From: Bacteroidales bacterium UBA6244
GTDB taxonomy: Bacteria; Bacteroidota; Bacteroidia; Bacteroidales; F082
DNA length: 24,541 nt
Direction of reading: 5' to 3'
Assembly: GCA_002440885.1 (NCBI GenBank)
Contig: DJVY01000114.1
Location: 15,219-39,759 of the forward strand
Part shown: positions 16,552 to 23,719 of the stretch, piece by piece
Layout: every line of letters begins with the position of its first letter
Numbering within the stretch: the stretch's first letter is position 1
Position numbers and translations under genes: made by a program
Notes under the pieces: generated by a model
What the model was told of the DNA's origin: nothing
Seen by the model: the letters and a program-made list of their open reading frames with translations, nothing else
Database searches by the model: none

Positions 16552-16896
16552 CTATTTTACAGCTTCCACAATAGCTTTGAAAGCTTCGGGGTTGTTCATA
16601 GCCAGGTCCGCAAGTACTTTGCGGCTGATTTCGATGTTCTTTGCATGGATTTTACCCATAAACTCTGAGTAAGACATGTCGTACAAACGAACTGCTGCGT
16701 TAATACGCATGATCCATAACGACCTAAAATTACGTTTATTCACTCGTCTGTCGCGGTAGGCATACATCTGCCCTTTCTCGTACGAATTTTTCGCAACCGT
16801 CCAAACATTTTTCCTGCCACCAAATTGTCCTTTGGTTTTCTTCAGGATCTTTTTTCTGCGTGCTTTTGAAGCAACGGCGTTTACTGATCTTGGCAT
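16552..16896 (-). CDS. rplT: 50S ribosomal protein L20 (bL20)
   Basis: A protein of 114 residues that binds 23S rRNA early in assembly of the large subunit. The sequence is typical from the first residues: MPRSVNAVASKARRKKILK, then the long basic helix GQFGGRKNVWTVAKNSYEKGQMYAYRDRR, RNFRSLWIMRINAA and the globular end MSYSEFMGKIHAKNIEISRKVLADLA. It is the last gene of the thrS-infC-rpmI-rplT group, 77 bases after rpmI. In other bacteria L20 represses its own operon by binding a leader RNA; here the gap upstream holds a hairpin that could do this, but no match to a known L20 site was established. Confidence 0.98.
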   Translation of the reverse strand: MPRSVNAVASKARRKKILKKTKGQFGGRKNVWTVAKNSYEKGQMYAYRDRRVNKRNFRSLWIMRINAAVRLYDMSYSEFMGKIHAKNIEISRKVLADLAMNNPEAFKAIVEAVK

Positions 16897-16917
16897 TTTT
16901 TAATCAATTTTTTTTCA

Positions 16918-16952
16918 CCATAGCGCTCTCTGCGAGACTTACGGAGCTATGG
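16918..16952 (-). promoter_or_regulatory. Inverted repeat in the rpmI-rplT gap
   Basis: On the minus strand CCATAGC (16952-16946) and GCTATGG (16924-16918) are perfect arms around a 21-base loop that can fold further (a GAGC/GCTC pairing competes with the inner stem). It ends about 20 bases before the rplT start. It may be a translation-control or L20-binding element, or an mRNA processing site. The role is inferred from position only. Confidence 0.35.
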
Positions 16953-16973
16953 CAAAAGTTAAACAATAATAAA

Positions 16974-17168
16974 TTAACTGCGAAGCAAGGCTCTGATGTT
17001 CTTTTCATCTGCTTTATCAATCACCGTAGTGTAAGTTAAGTTACGTTTACGTTTCGTTGACTTTTTAGTCAGGATGTGACTTTTATAAGCATGCTTCCTT
17101 TTAATTTTACCGGATCCGGTGAAAGAAAATCTTTTCTTTGCACTGGATTTTGTTTTCATTTTAGGCAT
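16974..17168 (-). CDS. rpmI: 50S ribosomal protein L35 (bL35)
   Basis: A small, very basic ribosomal protein of 64 residues. It begins MPKMKTKSSAKKRFSFTGSG, the hallmark of bL35 (PKxKTxxxxxKRFxxTGxGK), continues with IKRKHAYKSHILTKKSTKRKR, and closes with an acidic helix before ALLRS. Length and order fit the family. It sits between infC (33 bases upstream) and rplT, the arrangement conserved across most bacteria, and is translated from the same message. Confidence 0.98.
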   Translation of the reverse strand: MPKMKTKSSAKKRFSFTGSGKIKRKHAYKSHILTKKSTKRKRNLTYTTVIDKADEKNIRALLRS

Positions 17169-17201
17169 TACTTAATTATTTATAATTGGTTGATAATAAA
17201 T

Positions 17202-17747
17202 TTATTTCTTTGGTGTGAGGATCATGATCATGCGTTTTCCTTCGAGTTTGGGCAAGCTTTCCACTTTGCCAAAATCCTCAAGTTCTTGTGCGAATTTCAG
17301 AAGGATATATTCACCTTTATCTTTGTAGATAATCGATCTGCCTTTAAAAAAGACATCCACTTTTACTTTTGCACCTTCCTGTAAAAACTTTTCGGCATGT
17401 TTTAGTTTAAAGTTAAAATCGTGATCATCGGTGTTTGGGCCTAATCGAATTTCTTTAAGAACTACTTTGGCTGTTTTTGCCTTCATCTCTTTCTGTTTCT
17501 TTTTTTGTTCAAAAAGAAACTTTTTATAGTCCATAATCTTGCATACCGGTGGGCTGGCGTTAGCTGAGATTTCAACTAGGTCAAGACCAAGGTTTTCGGC
17601 AAGATTCAAAGCATCGCGTAATTGGAAAATCCCTGTTTCCACATTTTCGCCAACCAGTCGCACTACCGGAGCAGTGATCCTCTGGTTTATCCGGTTTGGG
17701 TCTTCTTTTTTCATTGGGGCTCTGCCTCTACCTCTTAGATTTGCGAT
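17202..17747 (-). CDS. infC: Translation initiation factor IF-3, likely non-ATG start
   Basis: It binds the 30S subunit, blocks early joining of the 50S subunit and checks the start codon. The N-domain (RINQRITAPVVRLVGENVETG) and C-domain (VVLKEIRLGPNTDDHDFNFKLKHAEKFL, KGRSIIYKDKGE, LEGKRMIMILTPKK) are intact. The first ATG is at 17714 and gives 170 residues. However, the frame is open upstream, and a perfect AGGAGG lies at 17760-17755, 4 bases from an ATT (17750) and 7 bases from an ATC (17747), both in frame. The added residues (A-N-L-R-G-R-G-R-A-P) form a short basic, Gly/Arg-rich lead that looks like real IF-3 sequence. A rare start codon is the known basis of infC self-control in E. coli (AUU). 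ATC is given here for its spacing; ATT is equally possible. Confidence 0.93.
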   Translation of the reverse strand: MANLRGRGRAPMKKEDPNRINQRITAPVVRLVGENVETGIFQLRDALNLAENLGLDLVEISANASPPVCKIMDYKKFLFEQKKKQKEMKAKTAKVVLKEIRLGPNTDDHDFNFKLKHAEKFLQEGAKVKVDVFFKGRSIIYKDKGEYILLKFAQELEDFGKVESLPKLEGKRMIMILTPKK

Positions 17748-17754
17748 AATAAAT

Positions 17755-17760
17755 CCTCCT
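17755..17760 (-). promoter_or_regulatory. Strong Shine-Dalgarno AGGAGG before infC
   Basis: A complete anti-SD complement, 4 or 7 bases before the ATT/ATC pair and 40 bases before the first ATG, too far to serve that ATG. I saw no comparable site at the other gene starts I examined in the window. Confidence 0.7.
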
Positions 17761-17777
17761 AATTAATTCAAAATAAT

Positions 17778-19712
17778 TTAACCTAGAATTGCTTTAACCT
17801 CATCAGTAATGAGTTGGGCAAAACTATCTATACTCATTGTTCCCAAATCTCCGCTACCGTGTTTGCGCACCGAAACGGTCAGATCGTTTTCTTCTTTTTC
17901 GCCAACGATCAGCATATATGGGATTTTTTTCAATTCAGCGTCTCTGATTTTTCTTCCGGTCTTTTCACTCCTTCCGTCAATCAGGCCGCGAATTTCGTGT
18001 TTTTTTAGCAAATGTAAAACTTTTTCTGCATATTCCTGATATTTCTCGCTGATAGGCAGAATGATAACCTGATCAGGAGTGAGCCATATAGGGAAATTGC
18101 CAGCGCAATGTTCAATTAAAACGGCCACAAAACGTTCCATCGAACCAAAAGGAGCCCGGTGTATCATGACCGGACGGTGTTTCTCGTTGTCAGCCCCAAT
18201 ATAAGTCAAATCGAAACGTTCGGGCAGGTTGTAGTCGACCTGAATAGTACCTAGTTGCCACTTCCTGCCAATGGCATCTTTTACCATGAAGTCCATTTTC
18301 GGACCATAGAAGGCGGCTTCTCCGTAGGCTGTTTTGGCGTTCAATCCCCGCTCTTCCGCGACTTCAATAATCGCACGTTCCGCCTTTTCCCAGTTTTCTT
18401 CGCTTCCAATATATTTTGAAGGATTGTTGGGGTCGCGTAGCGAAATCTGAATGAGCACATCTTTGAAATCAAGGGCACTGAAAATCTGCTGGATAATGTC
18501 GATTACACCGTTAAATTCACTTTTTATCTGATCCGGTGTGCAAAAAATATGGGCATCGTCCTGAGTAAATCCCCTTACGCGGGTAAGTCCGTGCAGTTCT
18601 CCACTCTGTTCATAACGATAAACTGTGCCAAATTCAGCATAACGAATGGGTAACTCTTTGTAAGAATGTGGCTTATGGTTGTAAATTTCGCAGTGATGCG
18701 GACAGTTCATGGGTTTAAGGAAAAACTCCTCGCCCTCAACAGGGGTGGTAATCGGGCGAAAACTTTCTTCGCCGTATTTTTGGTAATGCCCTGATGTCTT
18801 ATACAAGTTTACATTGCCAATGTGAGGGGTGATCACAGATTCGTAGCCGGCGTTTCTCTGAACTCTTTTTAGATATTGTTCCAGTTTTTCGCGCAACTCA
18901 GCTCCCTTGGGTAACCACAAAGGTAATCCTTGTCCTACTTGCTGTGAAAAAGTGAACAACTCCAATTCTTTTCCTAATACCCTATGGTCACGTTTTTTGG
19001 CTTCTTCCAGGAGTAGCAGGTATTCGTCAAGTTCCTTTTTCTTCGGAAATGAAATGCCGTAAATGCGGGTAAGTTGTTTGCGCTTCTCGTCGCCACGCCA
19101 ATAGGCGCCTGCGATTTTGAGCAATTTTATAGCTTTTATAAATCCGGTATCGGGTAAGTGCGGGCCGCGACACAGGTCCGTAAAATGTCCGGTTTGGTAA
19201 AACGAAATCCGGCCATCTTCCAACTCGCTGATAAGTTCAAGTTTGTACTCATCGCCTTTTTTTGTAAAAAAGTCGATGGCTTCCTGCTTGCTTACTTCAC
19301 GGCGGGTATAGGATTGTTTTTCACGAGCCAACTCCTGCATTTTTTGCTCTATCCGGCCAAAATCCTTGTCCGATATTTCCTGACCCATGAAATCGATGTC
19401 ATAGTAAAATCCATTTTCAATGTCAGGACCAATGCCAAATTTTACTCCGGGATACAGTATCTCAATGGCTTCGGCCATTAAATGCGCTGAGGAGTGCCAC
19501 ATGGCGGATTTTCCTTCCTCATCATTCCAGGTGAGTAACTGTACTTTTGCATCGTTGACAATTGGACGTGTGGCGTCCCAAACCTCGTCGTTTACTTTGG
19601 CAGCCAGTACATTACGAGCCAGTCCTTCACTGATACCTGCGGCTATTTGCAGCGAGGTTACACCAGCTTCATACTGTTTTACTGAATTGTCAGGCAGCGT
19701 TATATTGATCAT
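17778..19712 (-). CDS. thrS: Threonyl-tRNA synthetase
   Basis: It charges tRNA-Thr in the cytosol and edits mis-made Ser-tRNA. The 644-residue length is standard. The TGS domain covers 1-62. The editing domain has H73 and H77 in HSSAH and C181 in LCRGPH. The catalytic core has NCPHHC with zinc ligand C337, H388 in DDAHIF and H518 in MIHRAPFGS, matching C334, H385 and H511 of the E. coli enzyme. Class II motif 2 is RYAEFGTVYRYE and motif 3 is in GSMERFVAVLIEH. The anticodon-binding domain fills about 540-644. It is the first gene of the operon, and infC begins about 30 bases after its stop. An exact -7 box lies 30 bases upstream. No T-box or obvious tRNA-like operator was seen. Confidence 0.98.
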   Translation of the reverse strand: MINITLPDNSVKQYEAGVTSLQIAAGISEGLARNVLAAKVNDEVWDATRPIVNDAKVQLLTWNDEEGKSAMWHSSAHLMAEAIEILYPGVKFGIGPDIENGFYYDIDFMGQEISDKDFGRIEQKMQELAREKQSYTRREVSKQEAIDFFTKKGDEYKLELISELEDGRISFYQTGHFTDLCRGPHLPDTGFIKAIKLLKIAGAYWRGDEKRKQLTRIYGISFPKKKELDEYLLLLEEAKKRDHRVLGKELELFTFSQQVGQGLPLWLPKGAELREKLEQYLKRVQRNAGYESVITPHIGNVNLYKTSGHYQKYGEESFRPITTPVEGEEFFLKPMNCPHHCEIYNHKPHSYKELPIRYAEFGTVYRYEQSGELHGLTRVRGFTQDDAHIFCTPDQIKSEFNGVIDIIQQIFSALDFKDVLIQISLRDPNNPSKYIGSEENWEKAERAIIEVAEERGLNAKTAYGEAAFYGPKMDFMVKDAIGRKWQLGTIQVDYNLPERFDLTYIGADNEKHRPVMIHRAPFGSMERFVAVLIEHCAGNFPIWLTPDQVIILPISEKYQEYAEKVLHLLKKHEIRGLIDGRSEKTGRKIRDAELKKIPYMLIVGEKEENDLTVSVRKHGSGDLGTMSIDSFAQLITDEVKAILG

Positions 19713-19741
19713 GTGTGGTTTTTGCTAGAAAAAATTGGCTG

Positions 19742-19749
19742 CAAAAGTA
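19742..19749 (-). promoter_or_regulatory. -7 box TACTTTTG for thrS operon
   Basis: An exact TAnnTTTG match on the minus strand, 29 bases before the thrS ATG at 19712. No good -33 element. The rest of the 217-base gap to nth is AT-rich and holds only near matches on the plus strand around 19865-19882. Confidence 0.5.
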
Positions 19750-19929
19750 CTAAAAAGTATCTAATATGCATCTGTTTAACTCATTAATTTTTTCTTTATC
19801 AAAGTTTTTGTCAGTCCTGTGTGTCATCAGGCTATTGTTGCTTTGTTTTGCGCTACGGTTTTAAAATTTTTGCAATATTTGCAAGCACTACATTTAATTG
19901 CCGCAGGCTAAGAATCTAAACTTGATTTC

Positions 19930-20580
19930 ATGACCAAAAAAGAGCGTTTTCAGTTTGTTATCGATTATTTTAAAAAACATATGCCGGTTGCCGAAACTGA
20001 GCTCCTATACCAATCTCCTTACGAACTGCTGGTGGCCGTAATTTTATCGGCACAGTGTACCGACAAGCGGGTTAACCTGATCACGACTGAGTTTTTTAGA
20101 AGCTATCCCACGGTCGACAGGTTGGCTGAGGCTTCGGTGGAGGAGGTCTTCGCCCACATAAAAAGCTGTTCTTATCCTAACAACAAAGCCAAACACCTGT
20201 GTGGAATGGCCCACATGCTGGTAACTGACTTTGGAGGCGAAGTGCCCGAATCGATGGATGACCTCCAAAAACTACCGGGCGTGGGTCGTAAAACGGCCAA
20301 TGTAATCGCTTCGGTAGTGTTTGATAAGCCCGCCATGGCGGTCGATACCCATGTTTTTCGTGTTTCTGCCCGGATAGGGCTTTCTACCCGATCGAAAACA
20401 CCTTACGAAACAGAAAAGCAGTTGGTGAAATATTTCCCTGAAGAAATAATTCCGTTGGCACATCATTGGCTCATTCTGCATGGACGATATACTTGTTTGG
20501 CACGTAAGCCGAAATGTGGTGAGTGCGGACTGACTTCTGTTTGCAAGCATTATCAACAAACTGTTCTTAAAACAAGCTAA
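19930..20580 (+). CDS. nth: Endonuclease III (DNA glycosylase/AP lyase)
   Basis: A base-excision repair enzyme that removes oxidised pyrimidines and cuts the abasic site. At 216 residues it is of normal length. It has the N-terminal helix region with LLVAVILSAQCTDKRVN, the helix-hairpin-helix LPGVGRKTANV with catalytic Lys121, and the conserved Asp139 in VDTHVFRVSARIGL. Cysteines 189, 196, 199 and 205 are spaced C-x6-C-x2-C-x5-C and should hold a 4Fe-4S cluster. It diverges from thrS across a 217-base gap. The bcp gene follows after 60 bases but has its own promoter box, so nth may be a single-gene unit with partial read-through into bcp and recA, a plausible repair and stress grouping. Confidence 0.97.
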   Translation: MTKKERFQFVIDYFKKHMPVAETELLYQSPYELLVAVILSAQCTDKRVNLITTEFFRSYPTVDRLAEASVEEVFAHIKSCSYPNNKAKHLCGMAHMLVTDFGGEVPESMDDLQKLPGVGRKTANVIASVVFDKPAMAVDTHVFRVSARIGLSTRSKTPYETEKQLVKYFPEEIIPLAHHWLILHGRYTCLARKPKCGECGLTSVCKHYQQTVLKTS

Positions 20581-20615
20581 TGCATTTTTTTAGGAGTTGT
20601 TTGTGAGATTATCAT

Positions 20616-20623
20616 TACTTTTG
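20616..20623 (+). promoter_or_regulatory. -7 box TACTTTTG for bcp-recA
   Basis: An exact TAnnTTTG match 17 bases before the bcp ATG. TTG triplets lie upstream around 20597-20603, somewhat too close for a standard -33 element. Confidence 0.5.
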
Positions 20624-20640
20624 TTGAAAACTAATTTACT

Positions 20641-21099
20641 ATGTCACATCTCAAAATTGGCGATACAGCGCCCGATTTCAAAGGGCTTGATCATAACGGA
20701 AACGAATTAACACTCAGTTCCTTCCTGGGGAAGAACCTAATCATCTACTTTTATCCCAAAGACGATACCCCCGGCTGCACGGCTGAAGCCTGCGACTTGC
20801 GCGATAACTATAATATGTGGTTGGAAAAAGGCTATGTGGTGGTTGGTGTGAGTCCCGACAGCATGGCCTCTCATCAGAAATTTGCAGTAAAATACGCATT
20901 GCCCTTTCCGTTAATCTCCGATCCCGAAAAGGTCATTATTCAAGCTTATGGAGCTTGGGGAACAAAAAAAATGTATGGCAAAGAGTACGAAGGTTTACTT
21001 CGGACTACCTTTGTAATCAATGATAAAGGTGTCATCGAACAGGTGTTCACCAAAGTTCAGACAAAAGATCATACTGAACAAATTTTAAAAACCCTTTAA
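20641..21099 (+). CDS. bcp: Thiol peroxidase of the Bcp/PrxQ peroxiredoxin family
   Basis: It reduces hydrogen peroxide and organic peroxides using thioredoxin. At 152 residues it carries the PrxQ signature YPKDDTPGCTAEACDLRD: the peroxidatic Cys46 sits in the TPGCT loop and the resolving Cys51 five residues later, so the disulfide forms within one chain. GVSPDSMASHQKFAVKYALPFPLISDP and LRTTFVINDKGVI complete the thioredoxin fold. No signal peptide, so cytosolic. recA starts 12 bases after the stop, which makes a bcp-recA operon likely and ties oxidative-stress defence to DNA repair. The exact promoter box at 20616-20623 supports a start at the ATG at 20641. Confidence 0.96.
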   Translation: MSHLKIGDTAPDFKGLDHNGNELTLSSFLGKNLIIYFYPKDDTPGCTAEACDLRDNYNMWLEKGYVVVGVSPDSMASHQKFAVKYALPFPLISDPEKVIIQAYGAWGTKKMYGKEYEGLLRTTFVINDKGVIEQVFTKVQTKDHTEQILKTL

Positions 21100-21111
21100 A
21101 ACCTGAAAACT

Positions 21112-22137
21112 ATGACAGTAGACAAATCGAAAGAACATGTAGACAAGTTAAGACAAGAAAAGCTTAAGGCGCTGGAAGCCACCTTAGGTAGCATTGAAAA
21201 AAGCTATGGGAAAGGTGCTATAATGCGACTCGGTGATTCGGCCATCGAAAAAGTATCGGCTATCTCGAGCGGAAGTATCGGACTTGATGACGCGCTTGGA
21301 GTAGGAGGCTTCCCCAAGGGGAGGGTGGTTGAGATATATGGTCCGGAGTCTTCCGGGAAAACAACCCTGGCGCTGCACATCATCGCGGAAGCGCAGAAAG
21401 CTGGCGGAATAGCTGCCTTTATCGATGCTGAGCACGCCTTCGACAGGTTTTACGCTGAAAAACTTGGTGTTGACACCGAAAACCTGCTGGTTTCTCAACC
21501 TGATCACGGCGAACAAGCACTCGAAATCGCCGACAGTCTTATCCGTAGTGCAGCCATTGATGTAGTGGTTATCGACTCGGTAGCTGCTCTGACACCCAAA
21601 AGTGAGATTGAAGGTGAAATGGGCGATTCGAAAATGGGACTGCAAGCCAGATTAATGTCTCAGGCCTTACGTAAGCTAACAGCTAGTATCAGCCGCACCG
21701 GAACAGTTTGTGTGTTTATCAACCAGCTGCGCGACAAAATTGGTGTTATGTTTGGCAGCCCCGAAACAACCACGGGTGGAAACGCATTGAAATTTTACGC
21801 TTCGGTCAGACTCGATATTCGTAGGATAAGCCAGATAAAAGATGGTGAAAATATCACCGGAAATCGCGTACGAGTTAAAGTGGTAAAGAATAAGGTGGCT
21901 CCTCCGTTTAAGAAGGCCGAATTTGATATCGTTTACGGCGAAGGTATTTCCAAAATTGGTGAAATTATTGACCTTGGTGTGGAGTTGAATATCATCAAAA
22001 AAAGTGGCTCATGGTTTAGTTATGGCGAAACCAAACTTGGTCAGGGCCGCGATGCGGTTAAAAACCTGCTGTCTGATAACCCCGATCTGGTTGCCGAGCT
22101 TAACGACAAAATTACTGAAGCTATGAAAGCTCAATAA
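21112..22137 (+). CDS. recA: Recombinase RecA
   Basis: It forms filaments on single-stranded DNA, carries out strand exchange and triggers LexA cleavage. The length is 341 residues. Family marks: KSYGKGAIMRLGD, the Walker A motif GPESSGKT (77-84), FIDAEHAFD, Walker B VVVIDSVAALTP, the L1 loop EIEGEMGDSKMGLQAR, FINQLRDKIGVMFGSPETTTGGNALKFYAS for L2 and the monomer interface, and KAEFDIVYGEGIS. The C-terminal acidic tail found in E. coli is very short here and ends EAMKAQ. No intein or insertion. A LexA box was not found in the 12-base gap; expression would come from the bcp promoter or further upstream. A hairpin terminator follows. Confidence 0.99.
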   Translation: MTVDKSKEHVDKLRQEKLKALEATLGSIEKSYGKGAIMRLGDSAIEKVSAISSGSIGLDDALGVGGFPKGRVVEIYGPESSGKTTLALHIIAEAQKAGGIAAFIDAEHAFDRFYAEKLGVDTENLLVSQPDHGEQALEIADSLIRSAAIDVVVIDSVAALTPKSEIEGEMGDSKMGLQARLMSQALRKLTASISRTGTVCVFINQLRDKIGVMFGSPETTTGGNALKFYASVRLDIRRISQIKDGENITGNRVRVKVVKNKVAPPFKKAEFDIVYGEGISKIGEIIDLGVELNIIKKSGSWFSYGETKLGQGRDAVKNLLSDNPDLVAELNDKITEAMKAQ

Positions 22138-22164
22138 TTTCCTGATCACAACTTGATAAAAATT

Positions 22165-22196
22165 GCCTGCCTGTCTGGTATTGCCAGGCAGGCTTT
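22165..22196 (+). terminator. Terminator after recA
   Basis: Arms GCCTGCCTG (22165-22173) and CAGGCAGGC (22185-22193) are perfect around an 11-base loop, followed by a short TTT. The short T-tail makes it a moderate rather than strong terminator. Confidence 0.7.
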
Positions 22197-22210
22197 AAAT
22201 TCTATATAAG

Positions 22211-23245
22211 ATGAAAAAAATAAGACCGGTTGCTCCGTTGATTTCAATTGTATTTGGTTGGTTTATTTTGTTGTTGGGGTGTACGCCTTCTTCTGAGTCG
22301 CGACAAACTGCGGCTATCTCCGGTGCCGACTCCATTAGTCTGCTTACCGAAGAAATCAGTCAGGATTCAATAAATGCACAACACTTTATTCTACGTGCCA
22401 AATTGTATCTTCGAAATGGCAACATTGACCCGGCCTTGCGCGATCTTAACCACGCACTAATCCTTGAACCTCAAAACCCCAATCTCTACTTGTTGCTCTC
22501 GGATGTGTACCTGATTCTAGGACAAACCGAAAACAGTCTTACCTCACTTCGCAGAGCGGTAAGCCTTAATCCCGACAGGGTGGATTCGTACCTCAAAACC
22601 GCCGAAATTTATATGCTCATCGGCAATGCCAAAGCCGCAAACGAAGCTGTCGACAGGGCTATCAGCATTGATCGGGATAACGCCGAAAGCCACTACCTAA
22701 AAGGGATTGCCCTATTGATGGAAGGCGACACCGCCCGTGCCAAGGTAAGCCTGCAAATATCAACCAAGCTTAGAGAGTCGAATTTCATGAGTTATATCCA
22801 ATTGGCTTCCATCGCCGTTGCCCAGAACGACACCCTGGCTGAATATTATCTCCATCAAGCACTGCTCGATCAACCGCAGGATGAACGTGCTTTGTTCTTT
22901 ATGGCCATGATAAACCAGGAAAAGGGTGATTTTGACGAAGCGATCAGGTATTTCGATCAAGTGATTGAGTTATATCCGCTCAACAAAAGAGCCTACTATC
23001 ATGCCGGTTACATTTGTCTTGCCGAAATTGCTGATTATTCCAAAGCTGAGGGGTATTTTAAAAGTGCCATTGAATTGGACTCAACTTATGTGGAAGCGGT
23101 TTATAATCTGGGGAGAACTTATGAGGCTTTGAGTGATTTTAAGAAAGCACGCGAACTCTACAAGACATCACTGCAACTGTTGCCAAATTATCCGCTGGCT
23201 GTCCAGGGGATGAACAGGCTTGATGATCAGGGTCTTGGTTTATAG
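22211..23245 (+). CDS. TPR-repeat lipoprotein
   Basis: A protein of 344 residues with a lipoprotein signal: a basic start, a hydrophobic run (LISIVFGWFILLLG) and a lipobox LLGC with Cys24. It is therefore lipid-anchored in the cell envelope. From about residue 50 to the end it is a chain of around eight TPR units, with typical pieces such as RNGNIDPALRDLNHALILEP, LGQTENSLTSLRRAVSLNP, KGDFDEAIRYFDQVIELYP and LSDFKKARELYKTSLQLLP. Such proteins act as scaffolds for other proteins; the partner is unknown. It lies downstream of recA behind a hairpin and converges on the Hpt gene, overlapping its stop by six bases. Confidence 0.9.
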   Translation: MKKIRPVAPLISIVFGWFILLLGCTPSSESRQTAAISGADSISLLTEEISQDSINAQHFILRAKLYLRNGNIDPALRDLNHALILEPQNPNLYLLLSDVYLILGQTENSLTSLRRAVSLNPDRVDSYLKTAEIYMLIGNAKAANEAVDRAISIDRDNAESHYLKGIALLMEGDTARAKVSLQISTKLRESNFMSYIQLASIAVAQNDTLAEYYLHQALLDQPQDERALFFMAMINQEKGDFDEAIRYFDQVIELYPLNKRAYYHAGYICLAEIADYSKAEGYFKSAIELDSTYVEAVYNLGRTYEALSDFKKARELYKTSLQLLPNYPLAVQGMNRLDDQGLGL

Positions 23246-23587
23246 GTACTGAGGTCTGATTTCGATCAGGTCTTCCAACAGCAACTGACTTTTACTTTTT
23301 AATTCTTCAAAAAGCGCTTCAACGTTTGATTTGTCAGCATTTGCACCGGCCATCTCCAGGTCTCTGGCTACAGTTTGCAAGTCAGGAACAGAGAAATTGG
23401 CTACCACGCCTTTCATGCTGTGGGCATGAAACTTTAAATCAGGAAAATTTTCGGTAGCAATCGCCGTACTTATTTTTTCAATTCTTTCTGGATATTCATT
23501 GATGAAAATGTCAATAATTTCTACAATAATCTCTTTATCAAAATATTGAAAAGTTTCGTTGAAAGTCTCCGGGTTGATAATTTTCAT
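23240..23587 (-). CDS. Stand-alone Hpt (histidine phosphotransfer) protein
   Basis: A cytosolic phosphorelay carrier of about 115 residues. The first ATG with a normal start is at 23587 (MKIINPETFNETFQYFD); a GTG at 23596 would add three residues. The signature HAHSMKGVVANFSV carries the phospho-accepting His, the second His of the motif, at residue 56 from this start. It is followed by the helix PDLQTVARDLEMAGA and a C-terminal amphipathic helix. It has no kinase or output domain, so it must shuttle phosphate between receivers. Hybrid kinases ending in a receiver, such as the one at 2-1438, are natural partners, though no neighbour proves this. Its own promoter box and an inverted repeat lie upstream. 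Its stop overlaps that of the convergent TPR lipoprotein gene. Confidence 0.92.
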   Translation of the reverse strand: MKIINPETFNETFQYFDKEIIVEIIDIFINEYPERIEKISTAIATENFPDLKFHAHSMKGVVANFSVPDLQTVARDLEMAGANADKSNVEALFEELKSKSQLLLEDLIEIRPQYL

Positions 23588-23630
23588 GAGCACCACATTT
23601 TAGTTTAGAATCGAAATTGAAAAGAACCTA

Positions 23631-23655
23631 TTCAAATCAATTTGAAACAAAATTA
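23631..23655 (-). promoter_or_regulatory. -7 box TAATTTTG and adjoining palindrome before the Hpt gene
   Basis: The minus strand has an exact TAnnTTTG at 23655-23648. Directly downstream, where transcription should begin, lies the perfect inverted repeat TTCAAAT-CA-ATTTGAA (23631-23646). A single half-site TTCAAATTG lies upstream at 23685-23693. This is the layout of a repressor operator, but no regulator is known. Confidence 0.4.
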
Positions 23656-23719
23656 CAAAAACTTTTCAACAGTCTGTCGACTAATTCAAATTGTTTAAGG
23701 ACTTTGGCTTTTTTCATTT

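Noticed and set aside
16918..16952. rpmI-rplT hairpin as an intrinsic terminator
   Set aside because: On the minus strand it is followed by GTGAAAAAAAA rather than a T-run, and rplT must be transcribed through it.
19713..19929. T-box or tRNA-Thr-like operator upstream of thrS
   Set aside because: Only about 30 bases lie between the -7 box and the start codon, too short for a T-box, and no specifier or antiterminator pattern was found.
21184..21645. Open frame of 153 codons antisense to recA
   Set aside because: It lies wholly inside recA; its protein has no domain features and its reading is explained by the codon use of recA.
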